Shown here piece after piece: positions 46,786-59,426 of a stretch of DNA of 64,000 bases. The notes under the pieces were generated by a model. That model was not told the origin of the DNA. It made no database searches and worked only from the letters and a program-made list of their open reading frames with translations. The stretch is from assembly GCA_030386875.1 (NCBI GenBank), contig CM059557.1:57986514-58050513 (forward strand), written 5' to 3'. How positions within the stretch are numbered: position 1 is the stretch's first letter; each line of letters opens with the position of its first letter. The position numbers and the translations under genes are program-made. This stretch comes from Morinoia aosen (Eukaryota > Arthropoda > Malacostraca > Amphipoda > Talitridae).

Positions 46786-47208
46786 CAACGCGGGCGCAGC
46801 GACAGCACAGCGCGGGCGCAGCGACAGCACAACGCGGGCGCAGCGACAGCACAACACGGGCGTAGCAACAGCACAACACGGGCGCAGCGACAGCACAACA
46901 CGGGCGCGGCGACAGCACAACACGGGCGCAGCGACAGCACAACGCGGGCGCAGCGACAGCACAACGCGGGCGCAACGACAGCACAACGCGGGCGCAGCGA
47001 CAGCACAACACGGGTGCAGCGACAGCACAACACGGGCGCGGCGACAGCACAACGCGGGCGCAGCGACAGCACAACACGGGCGCAGCGACAGCACAACGCG
47101 GGCGCAGCGACAGCACAACGCGGGCGCAGCGACAGCACAACGCGGGCGCAGCGACAGCACAACACGGGCGCGGCGACAGCACAACGCGGGCGCAGCGACA
47201 GCACAACA
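46786..47208. repeat. 22-bp minisatellite array, about 19 copies
   Basis: Unit: AGCACAACGCGGGCGCAGCGAC, with ACACGGG and ACGCGGG as alternating variants and GGCGCGGCG or GGTGCAGCG as rarer ones. The plus strand is essentially free of T. It adjoins the 33-bp array and is homologous to the last 22 bp of that unit. Open frames of 372-398 codons cross both arrays on either strand and are not credible genes. Confidence 0.95.
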
Positions 47209-47646
47209 CAAGCAAGTGGGGACAGAAGAGTGGCACAACAATAGTTCTACGGTTGCAGCCATCATAAGTACACTCGAAGCTATCAACCTACGCTCACAAA
47301 ATTAGAAGTAGATATACGCATTACTAACCCTCGTTCATTGGTATGTCAGTTTCGAAGACGATCAAGTAGAGTACAAATAAGGGCAAACTAAACAAAATGC
47401 ACAGTAGTGATATTCAAATATTTATTTGGCTGAGATGAACAAGTACTTCAAAATTAATATCAAAATGTCGTTGTATTTTCTATGAATGTGAATTCCTTTA
47501 TCACGGTATTTTGATTGAATATATTTGAACAAGTCAGTGGTTCGCTTTTATCGCAACAATATCCCATTGACCTGAGAGCCTCTTTTGTTTCCCACTGACA
47601 TGCGAGTTCTACAGTTGTGTGCAGTGCACATCGTCGTACGTCGGCA

Positions 47647-47667
47647 TGACGTCACGAAATTTATAAA
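47647..47667 (+). promoter_or_regulatory. CRE palindrome next to a TATA-like box
   Basis: TGACGTCA at 47647-47654 is a perfect cAMP-response-element palindrome, followed five bases later by TTTATAAA (47660-47667). The spacing would suit a small core promoter, but there is no downstream open frame, initiator or splice site that I can support. It could also belong to the Penelope-like fragment about 200 bp downstream. Confidence 0.25.
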
Positions 47668-47839
47668 CCAGAGTGGCAGGGCATCGGGGTAGAAGCTACC
47701 GTACTGGAAAGCAGCCAGCACACCCATTGCACTCTGCAGTGCGAAATCATGCCGAAAAATCCAATGTACCTATATCTCCTGCCGATTTCAAAGCTTAAGG
47801 TTCTGCGTCGACCCCTTATGACCTCAGGATTTAAAGAGT

Positions 47840-47960
47840 CCTAACATATTTTCAGGAAAAACCCTCATCTGAAACCCGAAACATTCTGACTGTTAATAAA
47901 CTTTGTACATAGTAAATAGATAAAAACACCATTACCTGCTCAATTTTTTACACTGTACTT
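47840..47960 (+). mobile_element. Possible degenerate hammerhead-like terminal repeat
   Basis: CATATTTTCAGG, CTCATCTGAAACCCGAAACA and TTCTGACTGTTAATAAACTT follow the order and spacing of the solo repeat at 24.9 kb (ATTTTTCAG, core, CGAAACG, AT-rich tail), but the CTGATGA box is not intact. Confidence 0.3.
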
Positions 47961-50900
47961 CTGTTTTGTGTTTTGGTTTTTCTATTTTGGTATACTTTGT
48001 TTTCCTTCTCATGATATATTTTAATACCTACAAAGGTAGGTTTTATACTTTAATCTTTTATTTCTGAGACATAATGATTTGTTTTTCAACTAATGATGGA
48101 GGCTGGACTCCTACACGTTTTCTTAGTAAAGATGATAAGCTTCCTCGGAATTTTCCTCATTTTCAATGGACGTATGAAAATAAATTTTACCGAGTAAGTA
48201 ACAAATTGTTAACTAGAATTAAAATGAATGATTAAACTTAAAGATACGATTCCTAAATTTTATGTAAATTTTAGTTACTACATATGCATAAAAAAATTGG
48301 TTAAATAACAATTTGCGGTTACTGATGCACGCATATCATTAACATCTTAAATTTTCAAAAAATTAGACAACCATTGAGAGCATATAAAAATATTAGCGGA
48401 AACCGAAACCAAATTTGAAAATTAGGAGACAGAAGTGAGCCGCTTGAAGGTTTATAAAATTAAGAAAGAACTGAGGCAAGAGATAGAAATTTGAGTGGCT
48501 CTACAGCACCCACGAGGACTTGCCAGCGTGTAAAAATCCTCAGTGAAGCATGCATTAATCCCGAAACGACTGGCGTCCAAATCTAGAGTTAACTGCTGAA
48601 CGATTCGAGCGCTTAAAAAAGTCCAAGAGGTTTAGGCATTGAAAAAACACCACAAAAAGAGGGCTTCTCTTTGAGTCCACGAAAGAAAACACGTTAACCT
48701 AAGCAAAGACATAGCTTTGTTTCTCTCGTAGACACGCAGCGACTCGTTCTACGGAGAAGGCAAAAAATTTAATTTAATTTGAATGTGCAACAAACCGAAA
48801 TGAAAGTTGATGTAAAGAAAAATGATTAGAAACAAGGAATATCCTCCAGACACACGCACCCCCCCAGGCATCGTTTGGGTAGCTTTGCCTACGAGATTCT
48901 AACTGAATGATATGATTCATCATACTTCGCGTTTACGTACATGACATTCCTGCGCTGTGTAACAAGTGTTTTAACAGGACTGCGTATTCACTCTGACTCT
49001 CAAAAAGGAACTGCGTCGATCGTACTTGAAGATATAATTCGTCCCAAGTTTTACATGAGTTTAGCTATGCTCATCTTACGAATATTTTAGAAGCCTGCGC
49101 TCAGAATTAAGCTTCTTCATAAAGCAGCAGCGTCTACGTCACGAACACATTACATCGGCGTTCCCCTTGAGCAAGCTTTGAGTTTTCTGTAACCACCACT
49201 TCAAATCGATATTTCCTTTATTTATAATGCCATTATTTGATATTTTGGGAGGAACTTCATAACAGGAATGCATTCATAGGTTTTTGATTCATTTAGGCAT
49301 GCACTTATTACGATGTACATTAGGATGATTTAGATATTCCCTAATCCTCGTTCAAACAAACACGTTCGATTCAAGTGGTTACCTTGCTAACCGCCTGGCA
49401 AACCCGAGGGCAGCAGAAGGGGCCTTACACTTCATAAAACTAGTAGTGCGTTATTTCAGTCTGCGTCCTTACCCGTTGGGCATAAGTAGTCACACTTCTT
49501 CCTTTTCCAGTCAGTGAATTTAGCCTATAAATCATGGCTCGACCGTCGGGTGTTCAAGGAACTCTCCCAATCGTCTGCAACAACTCTCATAAAGCTAAGT
49601 ATCCTTATTCGTTTCGGTTTATTAAGCTCAACTCGATTACACAACTAACAGGTCGTAACGTGAACGAGAACTTATATTATCAATTGAAAATGTTACATAC
49701 ATTAGATTAGATCCTTAATGGTAAATTGTCATCTTTATCTCAAGTATATCAATTCCCATTTGTTTTGAACAGATATGATATTGGCACGACACAAGTCCAC
49801 GCTACCATACCAATGTACCAATGTAAATCAAAATTATTCAATAAAGTTTGTCTCATTAGAGACTGGGTGCAGTATGCTAAATATTGCAATGAAAAGAAAT
49901 GAACCCATGATTAACGAAAGGAAATTTTTCATGATTGATGTGATGAGGACACAGACAAGTCCCGACTGACCTTGAAAATCATCATTAAATGATACCAAAA
50001 CGCTTAAATATCTCCATTATGTAATAGCAGCAGTGAAAGAAGAATTCTTCTAGGAAGATCACAACATGAAGATATAAACACATAAATAATGTTTTACTGA
50101 GTTAATGTAAGCAAATTATACAAACAAAAATAGAACCGACGACGAAATTTACGTTCCACTGACTCGGGTTCTCAGATAAGAACAAAAGGATAAATGACTG
50201 ACTCGTTTGAAGTCGACTTGTCCAAACAAACTAATAATTAAATTCGGATAGTGAAATCCATGAAGTTGGTGGGAAAAATAATCTATGTATAAAATGAAAA
50301 AGTAATTTACTAAACGTGAAACTATGAATGAAAAAAAGTTATTAGGGATAATTACAAAGACTAACGCAGCACAGACAACAAAAATAATCGTTACTGGTAG
50401 GAACACACGAAAAATATATCCCATGCACCGAAAGCCGGTGGCTAAATTTACAGCACGGCTTAAACCACGATACTGTACCATATAGAGATGTGAAAAAAAC
50501 TAGCGTAACCAATAGAAGGAGTAGACTGGATGTTTATAAGAGCAAGCAAAATATAATGAGGTACGATGCGAAAAGGTCTTTCGAGAAGGAAGTATGCATT
50601 AACTGGAAGCAAATAGAGAAAAGCGAGAGGGGAAGGAAGAGATAGCGGGGCGGCGGAGGTTCGTTAAAGTTAAGCAATTACAGGAGCGGTGCGGCCTCTC
50701 AGCACTACCGTTAATGCAGGGCAACATGATACACGCCGGCCAGGGGCGGCGGGGGCGCGCTGCGGCGATAAGCTCAAGTGCTCCCCCGAATTGGGGCCGA
50801 TATTATCCTAAGCAACATACTGCTAAGCTTTCGCGCCCGACACATGTACAGGGTTTTCAACAAGTCGCGAGCAACGAAAAGTGAAAGGAAGCAATTCTCA

Positions 50901-52059
50901 CAGCGTTACACTCCAGAAATCGCAGTTAACATCTGCACAATTAGATAAGTTTTTTTCACCTTTTCAAACTCGAATAAAATCATGTAAAATATTTGATTTC
51001 TAACACTAATTTAGGAGTTACTTTCATTCAATGATGATAAAACCTCAAATTATAAAAATTGAACCATACAACACAATGTTCGTTTTAACACGTTGTCTCT
51101 TTGAGGATCAAGTGTAAAATTAATGGAAAAATCTCCCGATATTAGGCCCAAACCATAACTGAATATTCATTTCATTCATTCTTCAGAGGAGAAATTCATT
51201 TCAAATATGGTATCTTAAGGGTTCTAAGATTTTCTGTGAACTTCACCACTGGCATGCATACATGCATAAAGGAAACAATTACTATCGCCGGATTTGACCA
51301 AACTGCTTCCTATTGATGAAAGAAATAAACGGCTAGATGTCCAGTCTCAGCACATCTTTCAATGAGATTTATTGCTGCGAGACATAGTTGTGCATTTCTC
51401 AAAATAAAAAGGCATAAATTATGAAAACAGAAGACATGAATGAGTTCATTACAAGTATAGTACGATCTCGAAGACATTTGAAATCTACTGAAGTATTGAT
51501 TTTTTCGAAACTTATTTCTCTAAATCCTAGTCAAACTTCGTCTCGTCGACGAAAGAGGGTTGAGTTACGAATATGCTAGAGGATATAATCGAGGAAGTAT
51601 TAGCTATCAAGTTCACTTAACGCTCGGTGAAACAATACAAATAAACGTAGGCTTAATAGAACATGGAAGTGAAACAAAACGCGCGTGCAATAACGCTTGT
51701 AACCATTGACGAATACGAAACCATAACATAAGAATTAAGATCAGTACACAAGCAAAGAAAAATGTAAGCATCAAGTTACTTCCACCGATAGACAAGGTGC
51801 GATTGAGGACAAACAGCGAAGGCAAACGAAATGCAAGAAAGAACTAGAATGGCACAAACAAAAGGGGGGACTGCGAGCAAGTGAGGATGTCAGTGGGTGT
51901 GGAGGGGCACGTATTGCTAATGCAGCGCACCGGCAGATGGTCACGGGAGCAGGGCAGCCAAAGAGGCAGTTTGTAACACACACCGCTAGCTACGGTCAGG
52001 GGAAGGCCGCGCCAGGTCAACTGGACACAATTTGGCCCTCAGCAAAATGCCACTGAAAG

Positions 52060-52760
52060 CATGCGCTCGGGGCAATTTGCATGAGACACTTCTCAGTATT
52101 GCCTTACAGCTCTGGGTTGCCTTGCAGGAACCGTTGTTGTACTGCCTTGCGAGAGTTGTGTTGCTTGCTAGCATTTGTATTGCTTTCCAGTTATTGATTC
52201 CTTGCTAAAGTTAGTGTCGGCATTATATCTGAAGTCGAATTACGAGAGTTGTTCAGCCATACAACTATCAACTTCCTAGCCTCTGAGCAGTTAACATTGC
52301 TGCCTCACACCCTACGGTAACAATTGTCCTGCAGTCATAGCACAGGCTTGCAGTATTTAGGTCTCTAGCAGCAATTGTGCAGCAGCATTTGGGTGCCTTA
52401 CAAGAGGTGTGTAACCTCATGAATCATGATTGGCTCACAGTTGTGTTGCCGTTGAGTTTTAAAGGCCTTAAAGGAGCTGTGTCGCCTCACAACTTTTGAT
52501 TGGCGCTTGATTGTGCTGCCTCGCAGGAATTATTGTAGGGGCGCCGTATAGTTCTCTTGGTCACCTTGTAACTGCGTAGGCTCATAACTCAAGCTTACCT
52601 CCCACGTTGGAGCTGCGTTGCTTTAAAGCTTTGGATTGTTGGGGAAAATTGATGCAGGCGTTACCAGATTCAGCTCTCCAGGTTGACCGGCAGGCGCTGC
52701 TTTACTGATTGCGCAACCTTGTAACTCCGCAACTACCACTGCTGAAGTCGCATGACCAAG
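52060..52760. repeat. Degenerate repeat field of GCCTTGCAG / TTGTGTTGCC motifs
   Basis: Phrases such as TTGCCTTGCAGGAACCGTTG, CTGCCTTGCGAGAGTTGTGT, GTGCCTTACAAGAGGTGTGT, GTCGCCTCACAACTTTTGAT and CTGCCTCGCAGGAATTATTG recur at irregular spacing. This looks like an old tandem array with a unit of a few tens of bases. The plus strand is T-rich, the opposite of most arrays in this window. Confidence 0.55.
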
Positions 52761-55659
52761 TCGCACCCACTCGTCACATCACACTTTGAAATTTCTAGCA
52801 GTTCATCACTACTTGTATTGTTGTCCGCCGAGAACATTTGCATTTGAAATAATTTCCAGCGCAATTTCTCGGAAAATCGACGGTACACGGTTTATAGGTC
52901 TGAGCCAGATGTTAGCCTCTGCAGTCGCGTTCTCATCAACAAATACTTATAACAAGCAATTCTCAAGCGAGGTCAAGCTCGATCTGCAACAAAAATTGGA
53001 AAGGTATGCAGCGTATTAAATAACAATAAGACGGTACTGAATTACGTTTTTCACATAAGCTTGACACCGCAGACAATGACATTCGAGACTTATGAGTATT
53101 GTTAGATAAGAAAATCTATTTTGATTCAGATAGCCAAGAAATATCGGCTGAACATTTGACGACCTCGTACGGAGGGTGAATAAAACAGGGCAACTTTGTG
53201 GGGAAAAAAATTCCTATTTAAGGATAATAAACAACTATCAGAAACCGAATAATCATGAGCTAACTCAAATTGTGTTAGGACAAACTAACACAAACAAATA
53301 CTGTACATGACTAATCACTAGACGTAACTGGCGTGTGCTAGCAGAGGTAGCCTCGCTGCTGCGCTGCACACGGGCGCCCTAAGTGCAATGACTACTTCAT
53401 TAGGAGGAAGAGCTGCTCAGGCTACTGCCGGGTCCGGTATGCGCACCCTCAACACTTCCCCTCTCGAAATTATTCATTTCGCACCGTCGCTGAGCAGCCG
53501 CGTTTGCTACATCGCTCGCTGCGTCAGAGAGGCAGACACTCACCTAGGGCGCTTCTTCCGCTCTATGAGGCAGGGGCTCTAGTAGGCGAGCTGACTTCAC
53601 ATTACCAGAACGTCACAAAGCTTCTCTTGGTCCAAGCCCCCAACTTCTTCCAGAATAGCTCCGCAGAAATAACTTCTTGTAGAAAGGATATGTTGACGAG
53701 ATAGATATCCATTATATCTCTCTGAATAATGAATGGATAATATCAAATGAGTTCTGATGACCATATTAACCAAACCATATTAGTACACGCATGTACAATA
53801 TTATTGAAAAGAGTCGTTCAAAATTTGCAAGAAATAAAACGTTTTTTTTTCATCTAAACCAAATAATTTCGCCGCCAAAAAAGTAGACCAAGGCAACCGT
53901 GAGCGTTTGAACAACATCAAGCATAAAAAAACAGAAGTTTGAATTCGACTTATTTTATTTGAACAACCATCAAATTCTCAGAAGCTATTTATAACCTTGA
54001 ACTGGAACCTCATCCTTCACACAAGTTAGGGACTAGATTAGATTTGGGAAGTGCATTAAAAGGAACACGAGTTGGTACACCGACGCTGCAGACTGAGGCG
54101 CCGGGGCCTATCATGAAGAAAGGAAACGCTTGCAAGGCATGCAGGTATTGCCAGCGCCAGCCCGCTGCTGCGCGTCTCCTCCAACTAATCCTGCACTCAG
54201 CCAACATATAAATTAAGGGCCAAGTTGGCGCATAAAATTGATGCATAACTTAGACGGAAGACGAGCATCACAGACGCGGTCACGAGGCAGCTCCCGCAAA
54301 ACCGATCACAACTTCCGCAAGAGGCTGCTCAAACAAAAATACGACCCCCATTGTGCACGGAATAAAACTCCAGTCATAACTGCTTATAAACGCGATAAGG
54401 ACGGCCTTATCCTCCTTCACATGATGTGCATAAAAAGTGAAATGTGAAACTCCATCGTGGAATTATGATGAAGTGGGGGGAAAAATGCACGGACACACAG
54501 ACTGTGTTTGGATTTTATAAACTGACAAAACCTCACTCAATATATTTTCAAGCGTTAAAGGCTATCACAGAAGCAACAGCCATATAGAACTAAAAATGAA
54601 TGACGCACGAAGATCCACTCAAAAGTGACAAAGTGTTTTCAATGCAGCTCAAACCGACATAAAAATCTGAGATAGCGAGAAAGAGCTCTATTCAAGTACC
54701 TACGTATCATAACAATATTAGGTACTCCTACAGAATATCCCCAAAGCTCGAATATCCAATATTTCTAAATTGTCGTAAAATTCGATGAAAAAATGATGCT
54801 CGCTGTACTTTCTTCGAAAGCATGTTCGTAAAAGAAACTTTACGTCAAGCCATCACGCATAAGCCGCCTCACGCACACCCCACGACTAAAAACAAACGGT
54901 GCCAACCAAGGAGAGGACATTTCAACACTGAAAGTTTACCTAGTAGATGCTTTCTCAATTGAGAAAGAGAAAATGAAACAACACAAGAACTAAAATTTTC
55001 GTTTGAATTAGTTAGGCTTCCAACTATTTGACGTGACACTACTACGGTACAAATGAATTCTTTCTCTTGAGCATTAATGAACGGTTTAAACAAAGTTCGT
55101 TCGATAGATTCAGTGTCGTCTCCAAACATTGCAGTGCTCCATCTAGGATGTGGAGTTAGTCAACAGGCTTCTTGGCTGCACCGTTGCAGATTATCTCATG
55201 TATGCTGCGATCCCGACTCCGTTGAAGATTCAAAATACTAGTCTGGACTCTAAATACGAGATGAGCTTAGCACCGAAGTACCCTGACAACAGCGGATCAG
55301 AATGAACTGCTGTAGGGGTCACTTTATCGGGCATATTTACGCAGTTGAGCAGGGCTAGGAGCCTAGGACACTATTTATTACAACATCCCCGCAGGTCATA
55401 AACAGCCCCAACTCCGGTCTGGAACCAATTGCCAACCTGAGGTTATCACTGCGTGTCACCGAGCTGCAACCGCTGGACACGATGCGTCACATTAGATTCG
55501 CTGAAAACAAGACGCAGGTGCATAGCTGGGATGTTGCTTAGGCTATTCTCATGTCCTACAGCGACACGATCGTCATCGTCATCCGCCTTGATGTTGATCA
55601 TCATGAACTCAATCCAAACGATGGTCCTAATAATAACCATCGTGAAGCATTTCACATGA
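52761..55659. other. Intergenic DNA, nothing recognised
   Basis: No element end or domain recognised. The minus frame at 54869-55129 (86 codons) reads as moderately protein-like but matches no family I know. Confidence 0.4.
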
Positions 55660-56010
55660 TTGAATTAGATTAAAAGTTTTTTAAAGTTTTACTAACCACG
55701 ACAAACGCGTATCCAAGAAAAGAAGGAGAAAGCACCAATTAGTGCGAGACTAATGGAAAGGAGAATCTGTACACACAGCACACCCTATGCGTAGAAACAG
55801 CAACCATGAAAGCATTTTATGAAACAGGATGAAAGTTGAAGGAAGAAGTAATACATAGGTGCTGAACTAAAGTACAACAGTCAACCGAAAACTGATGGCT
55901 CGAAACAAAACAAAATATTCATTCTACTCAAACAAAAGAAAAGTACACTTTACCCACTTCATATCTTACTCTCTGCGAGAGCTAATTCCATATTTTACAC
56001 AAATATAGTT
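55660..56010 (-). mobile_element. R1 copy g, diverged
   Basis: Family order is preserved: GTTTTACTAACCACGACAAA, AGAATCTGTACACACAGC, GAAACAGGATGAAAGTTGAA, AGGTGCTGAACTAAAGTACA, GTCAACCGAAAAC and GCGAGAGCTAATTCCATA. Among the most diverged copies here; duplications not identified. Confidence 0.6.
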
Positions 56011-58437
56011 TAGTACAATAATATTCAATATCAATATCAGTATCGTGATTATGGGTTAAAATAGTCTGATAGGCACTTGAAGCTGACGTTTGATGAGAAG
56101 CTTTGAGTCATTGTACATTCACAAAGATCTAATTTCCTCGAAGTGAGATCTTACATCATATTTCAAGTTAGATTTGCTGAGGACTCAATGCATTACAGTA
56201 TCATGTGCTCGACGGTATCTACGGTAGACGTATTTTGGGGTCAGTCAATTGAAGTATCAGTTAAGAGTATTTACTTAAAACAATGCTATTTACTCAAGAC
56301 GACAAATATTTAACTAATAATATATACTTTCATAGCTAACGATGGTATTTGTCTCTATTCGCTAATACGTCATAACTACATCATCACTGCGGCACTCGGT
56401 ACGTCATTTTGAGTGAAGATCGACTATCTTAGCAAATTTAACATATCCAGCTCCAGTAGATGGATGGTACAGATGGCGAAGAAATTTTATTTCGAAACAA
56501 CAAACTCAAAAATGTTAACTTCTATATGATTCCCACCAGGCGAACACGATGCGCACCGGTGCATCATGAAAATCTTATTTAAAATGATCACTTGATGATC
56601 TAATGAAATTAGCGCAGTCGTAGGAAGCGTGCCCACCAAATCACACTGTGGTGTACATTTTCTCTCTGTTTCTTGATCAATCGCAGCCAATTTGTTCATC
56701 TATTTCGTTCTAGTTAACGACAATATATTGGTGCCGATAACTTCATAAGGATATTTCCAAATACAGAAGGCTAGGAGATGAAACAAACATTTGCTACTCG
56801 AATGGTTCAATGAAAATACGGGGGCGACTCCCAGATTTTCACCTAGGGAGTCCTTTCCAAGTTGACCTGGAGCGTGTACTACGCTTCAGGAAGAAACAAA
56901 CATCGTATTGCACATTGTGCAAAGATAACAGGTTTTACACTTTCGATTAAAATTTTATGAATATATGCCTTTTTACATAGAAGTTCGGCCAAAACTCGAA
57001 AGATACCACGGAAAGCCGGACGCAGGTCAGGAGCCAGGCAGGTGCACGTGAACGCGAAGGAGAATGTTACTCATACCTTGTCTTTATCGTAAGCAGATCC
57101 GGGACACATGTGAAGTCTGATACAGAACAAGTTCTCTAGCTGTCGGATCTACACAGACAGCCACACGAACCGCACTGTTTCCTAGATAACATAGGGACAA
57201 AAACTGTGTAATGTCCAAATGACAAATTCAACCATTTATCAAAATTTTACAAACATGCACAAAGCGGAAAGATAAGAAGGCGAACACGCTGAGCTGCAAG
57301 GGTTGTTTTGAAGTTCATTTAACCGAGCGCGTCGCGCAGCAACAACAAATGAGCCGAGGATGAGCGGGAGCACAAAAGCGTAGCCGCTGTTTTATGGGCT
57401 GCCATCGAAGTCTGGAACCAATTTGGCACGGCAAGAAGCCAACTCTGTCGAAGCGCATACGAATTTTATAGAAGCTCTTTCGTTGAAAATGAAACGAAAT
57501 CGTGAGATGATGGAACAGATCATGGCCCACGGATAGAGTTGCGGGAGGTCCGATCCTCACCAATGAGGCCCACGCAATGAGGCTTCCTTCAGTACGTCAC
57601 GCAAGTGCAGTGCGCATCCCAGGAGCGTGTTCAGCGCCACAAGCAAGCCATCTAAAATTATCAGTACACTTATCTCACGGCACGTTTTTAATTTACTGCC
57701 ACGGTCACGACTGAAGAGTTATAGCGTGCTGCCATCTTTATCTCTAACCAGCTTCATAAGCAGTGCGAGCTCCATCGTCACGTCACAACAATGAGCGTCA
57801 TTTCCAGTTCCAACAATAGCATGAAAGTGTGATTACACGCTAATACAAAGCTGTTATATTCATTCTGTTTCTCGCTCCTCCCCTTTTCACGCATTAGCGA
57901 GTGCGCGCAAGACTTCACCTGCGGCAGATCGTGCTCGCAGCATTTTATTTCAACTGAGAAGACTTTCATACAAATAGTTTAACAGTATAATCTAGTTCTC
58001 ATTAAATAAAAATCAAAATTTGATACGAGTGCAAATAACATGCGTGAAATAATTACGCTAACATAATCACAGATTTACGTGTACATGTAGAGTTTGCATA
58101 CACAAAATATTCGATCTATTTCTAGGGCAGAAAAAAATTGAATATGACGGAAATAAACTTTACGAATATTTTTTAGAAATTATTAGATTTATAAAGCATA
58201 GAAAAATATTAATTTCTTTATTCAGTTACCTTTTAATTCGTAGCGCGAATGAGTACGGCATTCGCTGAAAAAAGTCAAGAATTGAAGTCTTCTTTCATAC
58301 CAATGAACAGCTCGAGTGTGAACCTGCTCCAAGGTATTACTATTTCAAGGACACTTTCTATATGATTTAAGTTTATTTATTCACTATAACACTGTGCCAG
58401 AAAAGCTTCAACTTAGAGGATAACCGAGCATGAATTT
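56011..58437. other. Intergenic DNA, nothing recognised
   Basis: AT-rich with a GC-richer interval near 57280-57620. No coding exon recognised. Confidence 0.4.
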
Positions 58438-59426
58438 TTGCTGTTACTGCTGCCGCTGTGTGAAATTCTTGCTGTTACTGCTGCCGCTGGGTGAAATTCT
58501 TGCTGTTACTGCTGCCGCTGGGTGAAATTCTTGCTGTTACTGCTGCCGCTGGGTGAAATTCTTTCTGTTACTGCTGCCGCTGGGTGAAATTCTTGCTGTT
58601 ACTGCTGCCGCTGGGTGAAATTCTTTCTGTTACTGCTGCCGCTGGGTGAAATTCTTTCTGTTACTGCTGCCGCTGGGTGAAATTCTTGCTGTTACTGCTG
58701 CCGCTGGGTGAAATTCTTGCTGTTACTGCTTCCGCTGGGTGAAATTCTTGCTGTTACTGCTGCCGCTGGGTGAAATTCTTGCTGTTACTGCTGCCGCTGG
58801 GTGAAATTCTTGCTGTTACTGCTGCCGCTGGGTGAAATTCTTGCTGTTACTGCTGCCGCTGGGTGAAATTCTTGCTGTTACTGCTGCCGCTGGGTGAAAT
58901 TCTTGCTGTTACTGCTGCCGCTGGGTGAAATTCTTGCTGTTACTGCTGCCGCTGGGTGAAATTCTTGCTGTTACTGCTGCCGCTGGGTGAAATTCTTGCT
59001 GTTACTGCTGCCGCTGGGTGAAATTCTTGCTGTTACTGCTGCCGCTGGGTGAAATTCTTGCTGTTACTGCTGCCGCTGGGTGAAATTCTTGCTGTTACTG
59101 CTGCCGCTGGGTGAAATTCTTGCTGTTACTGCTGCTGCTGGGTGAAATTCATGCTGTTACTGCTGCCGCTGGGTGAAATTCTTGCTGTTACTGCTGCCGC
59201 TGGGTGAAATTCTTTCTGTTACTGCTGCCGCTGGGTGAAATTCTTGCTGTTACTGCTGCCGCTGGGTGAAATTCTTGCTGTTACTGCTGCCGCTGGGTGA
59301 AATTCTTGCTGTTACTGCTGCCGCTGGGTGAAATTCTTGCTGTTACTGCTGCCGCTGGGTGAAATTCTTGCTGTTACTGCTGCCGCTGGGTGAAATTCTT
59401 GCTGTTACTGCTGCCGCTGGGTGAAA
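58438..59426. repeat. 31-bp minisatellite array, 32 copies
   Basis: The unit starts TTGCTGTTACTGCTGCCGCT and ends GGGTGAAATTC; successive CTGTTACTG landmarks are 31 bp apart. Copies are highly uniform; the main variant is TTCTTTCTG for TTCTTGCTG, with single TTCCGC and TGCTGC changes. Each unit carries a TGA, so unlike the other arrays it produces no long open frame. The plus strand is T-rich and contains a CTGCTG core per unit. Confidence 0.97.

Larger units (their letters stand above)
47209..52059. other. Intergenic DNA with a GC-rich patch at 50630-50800
   Basis: Mostly AT-rich. The patch at 50630-50800 is CpG-rich (GGGGCGGCGGGGGCGCGCTG is within it). It contains GGCGATAAGCT, the complement of a string also found near 2490 and 11358, hinting at a short dispersed sequence. 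No gene recognised. The 110-codon minus frame at 50149-50481 is hydrophobic and without a recognisable domain. Confidence 0.35.

Noticed and set aside
46105..47305. Long overlapping frames of 372-398 codons resembling low-complexity TPAQHGPSD or RCARVVLSLRP proteins
   Set aside because: These are translations of the 33-bp and 22-bp arrays. Equivalent frames are open on both strands because the units lack stop triplets.
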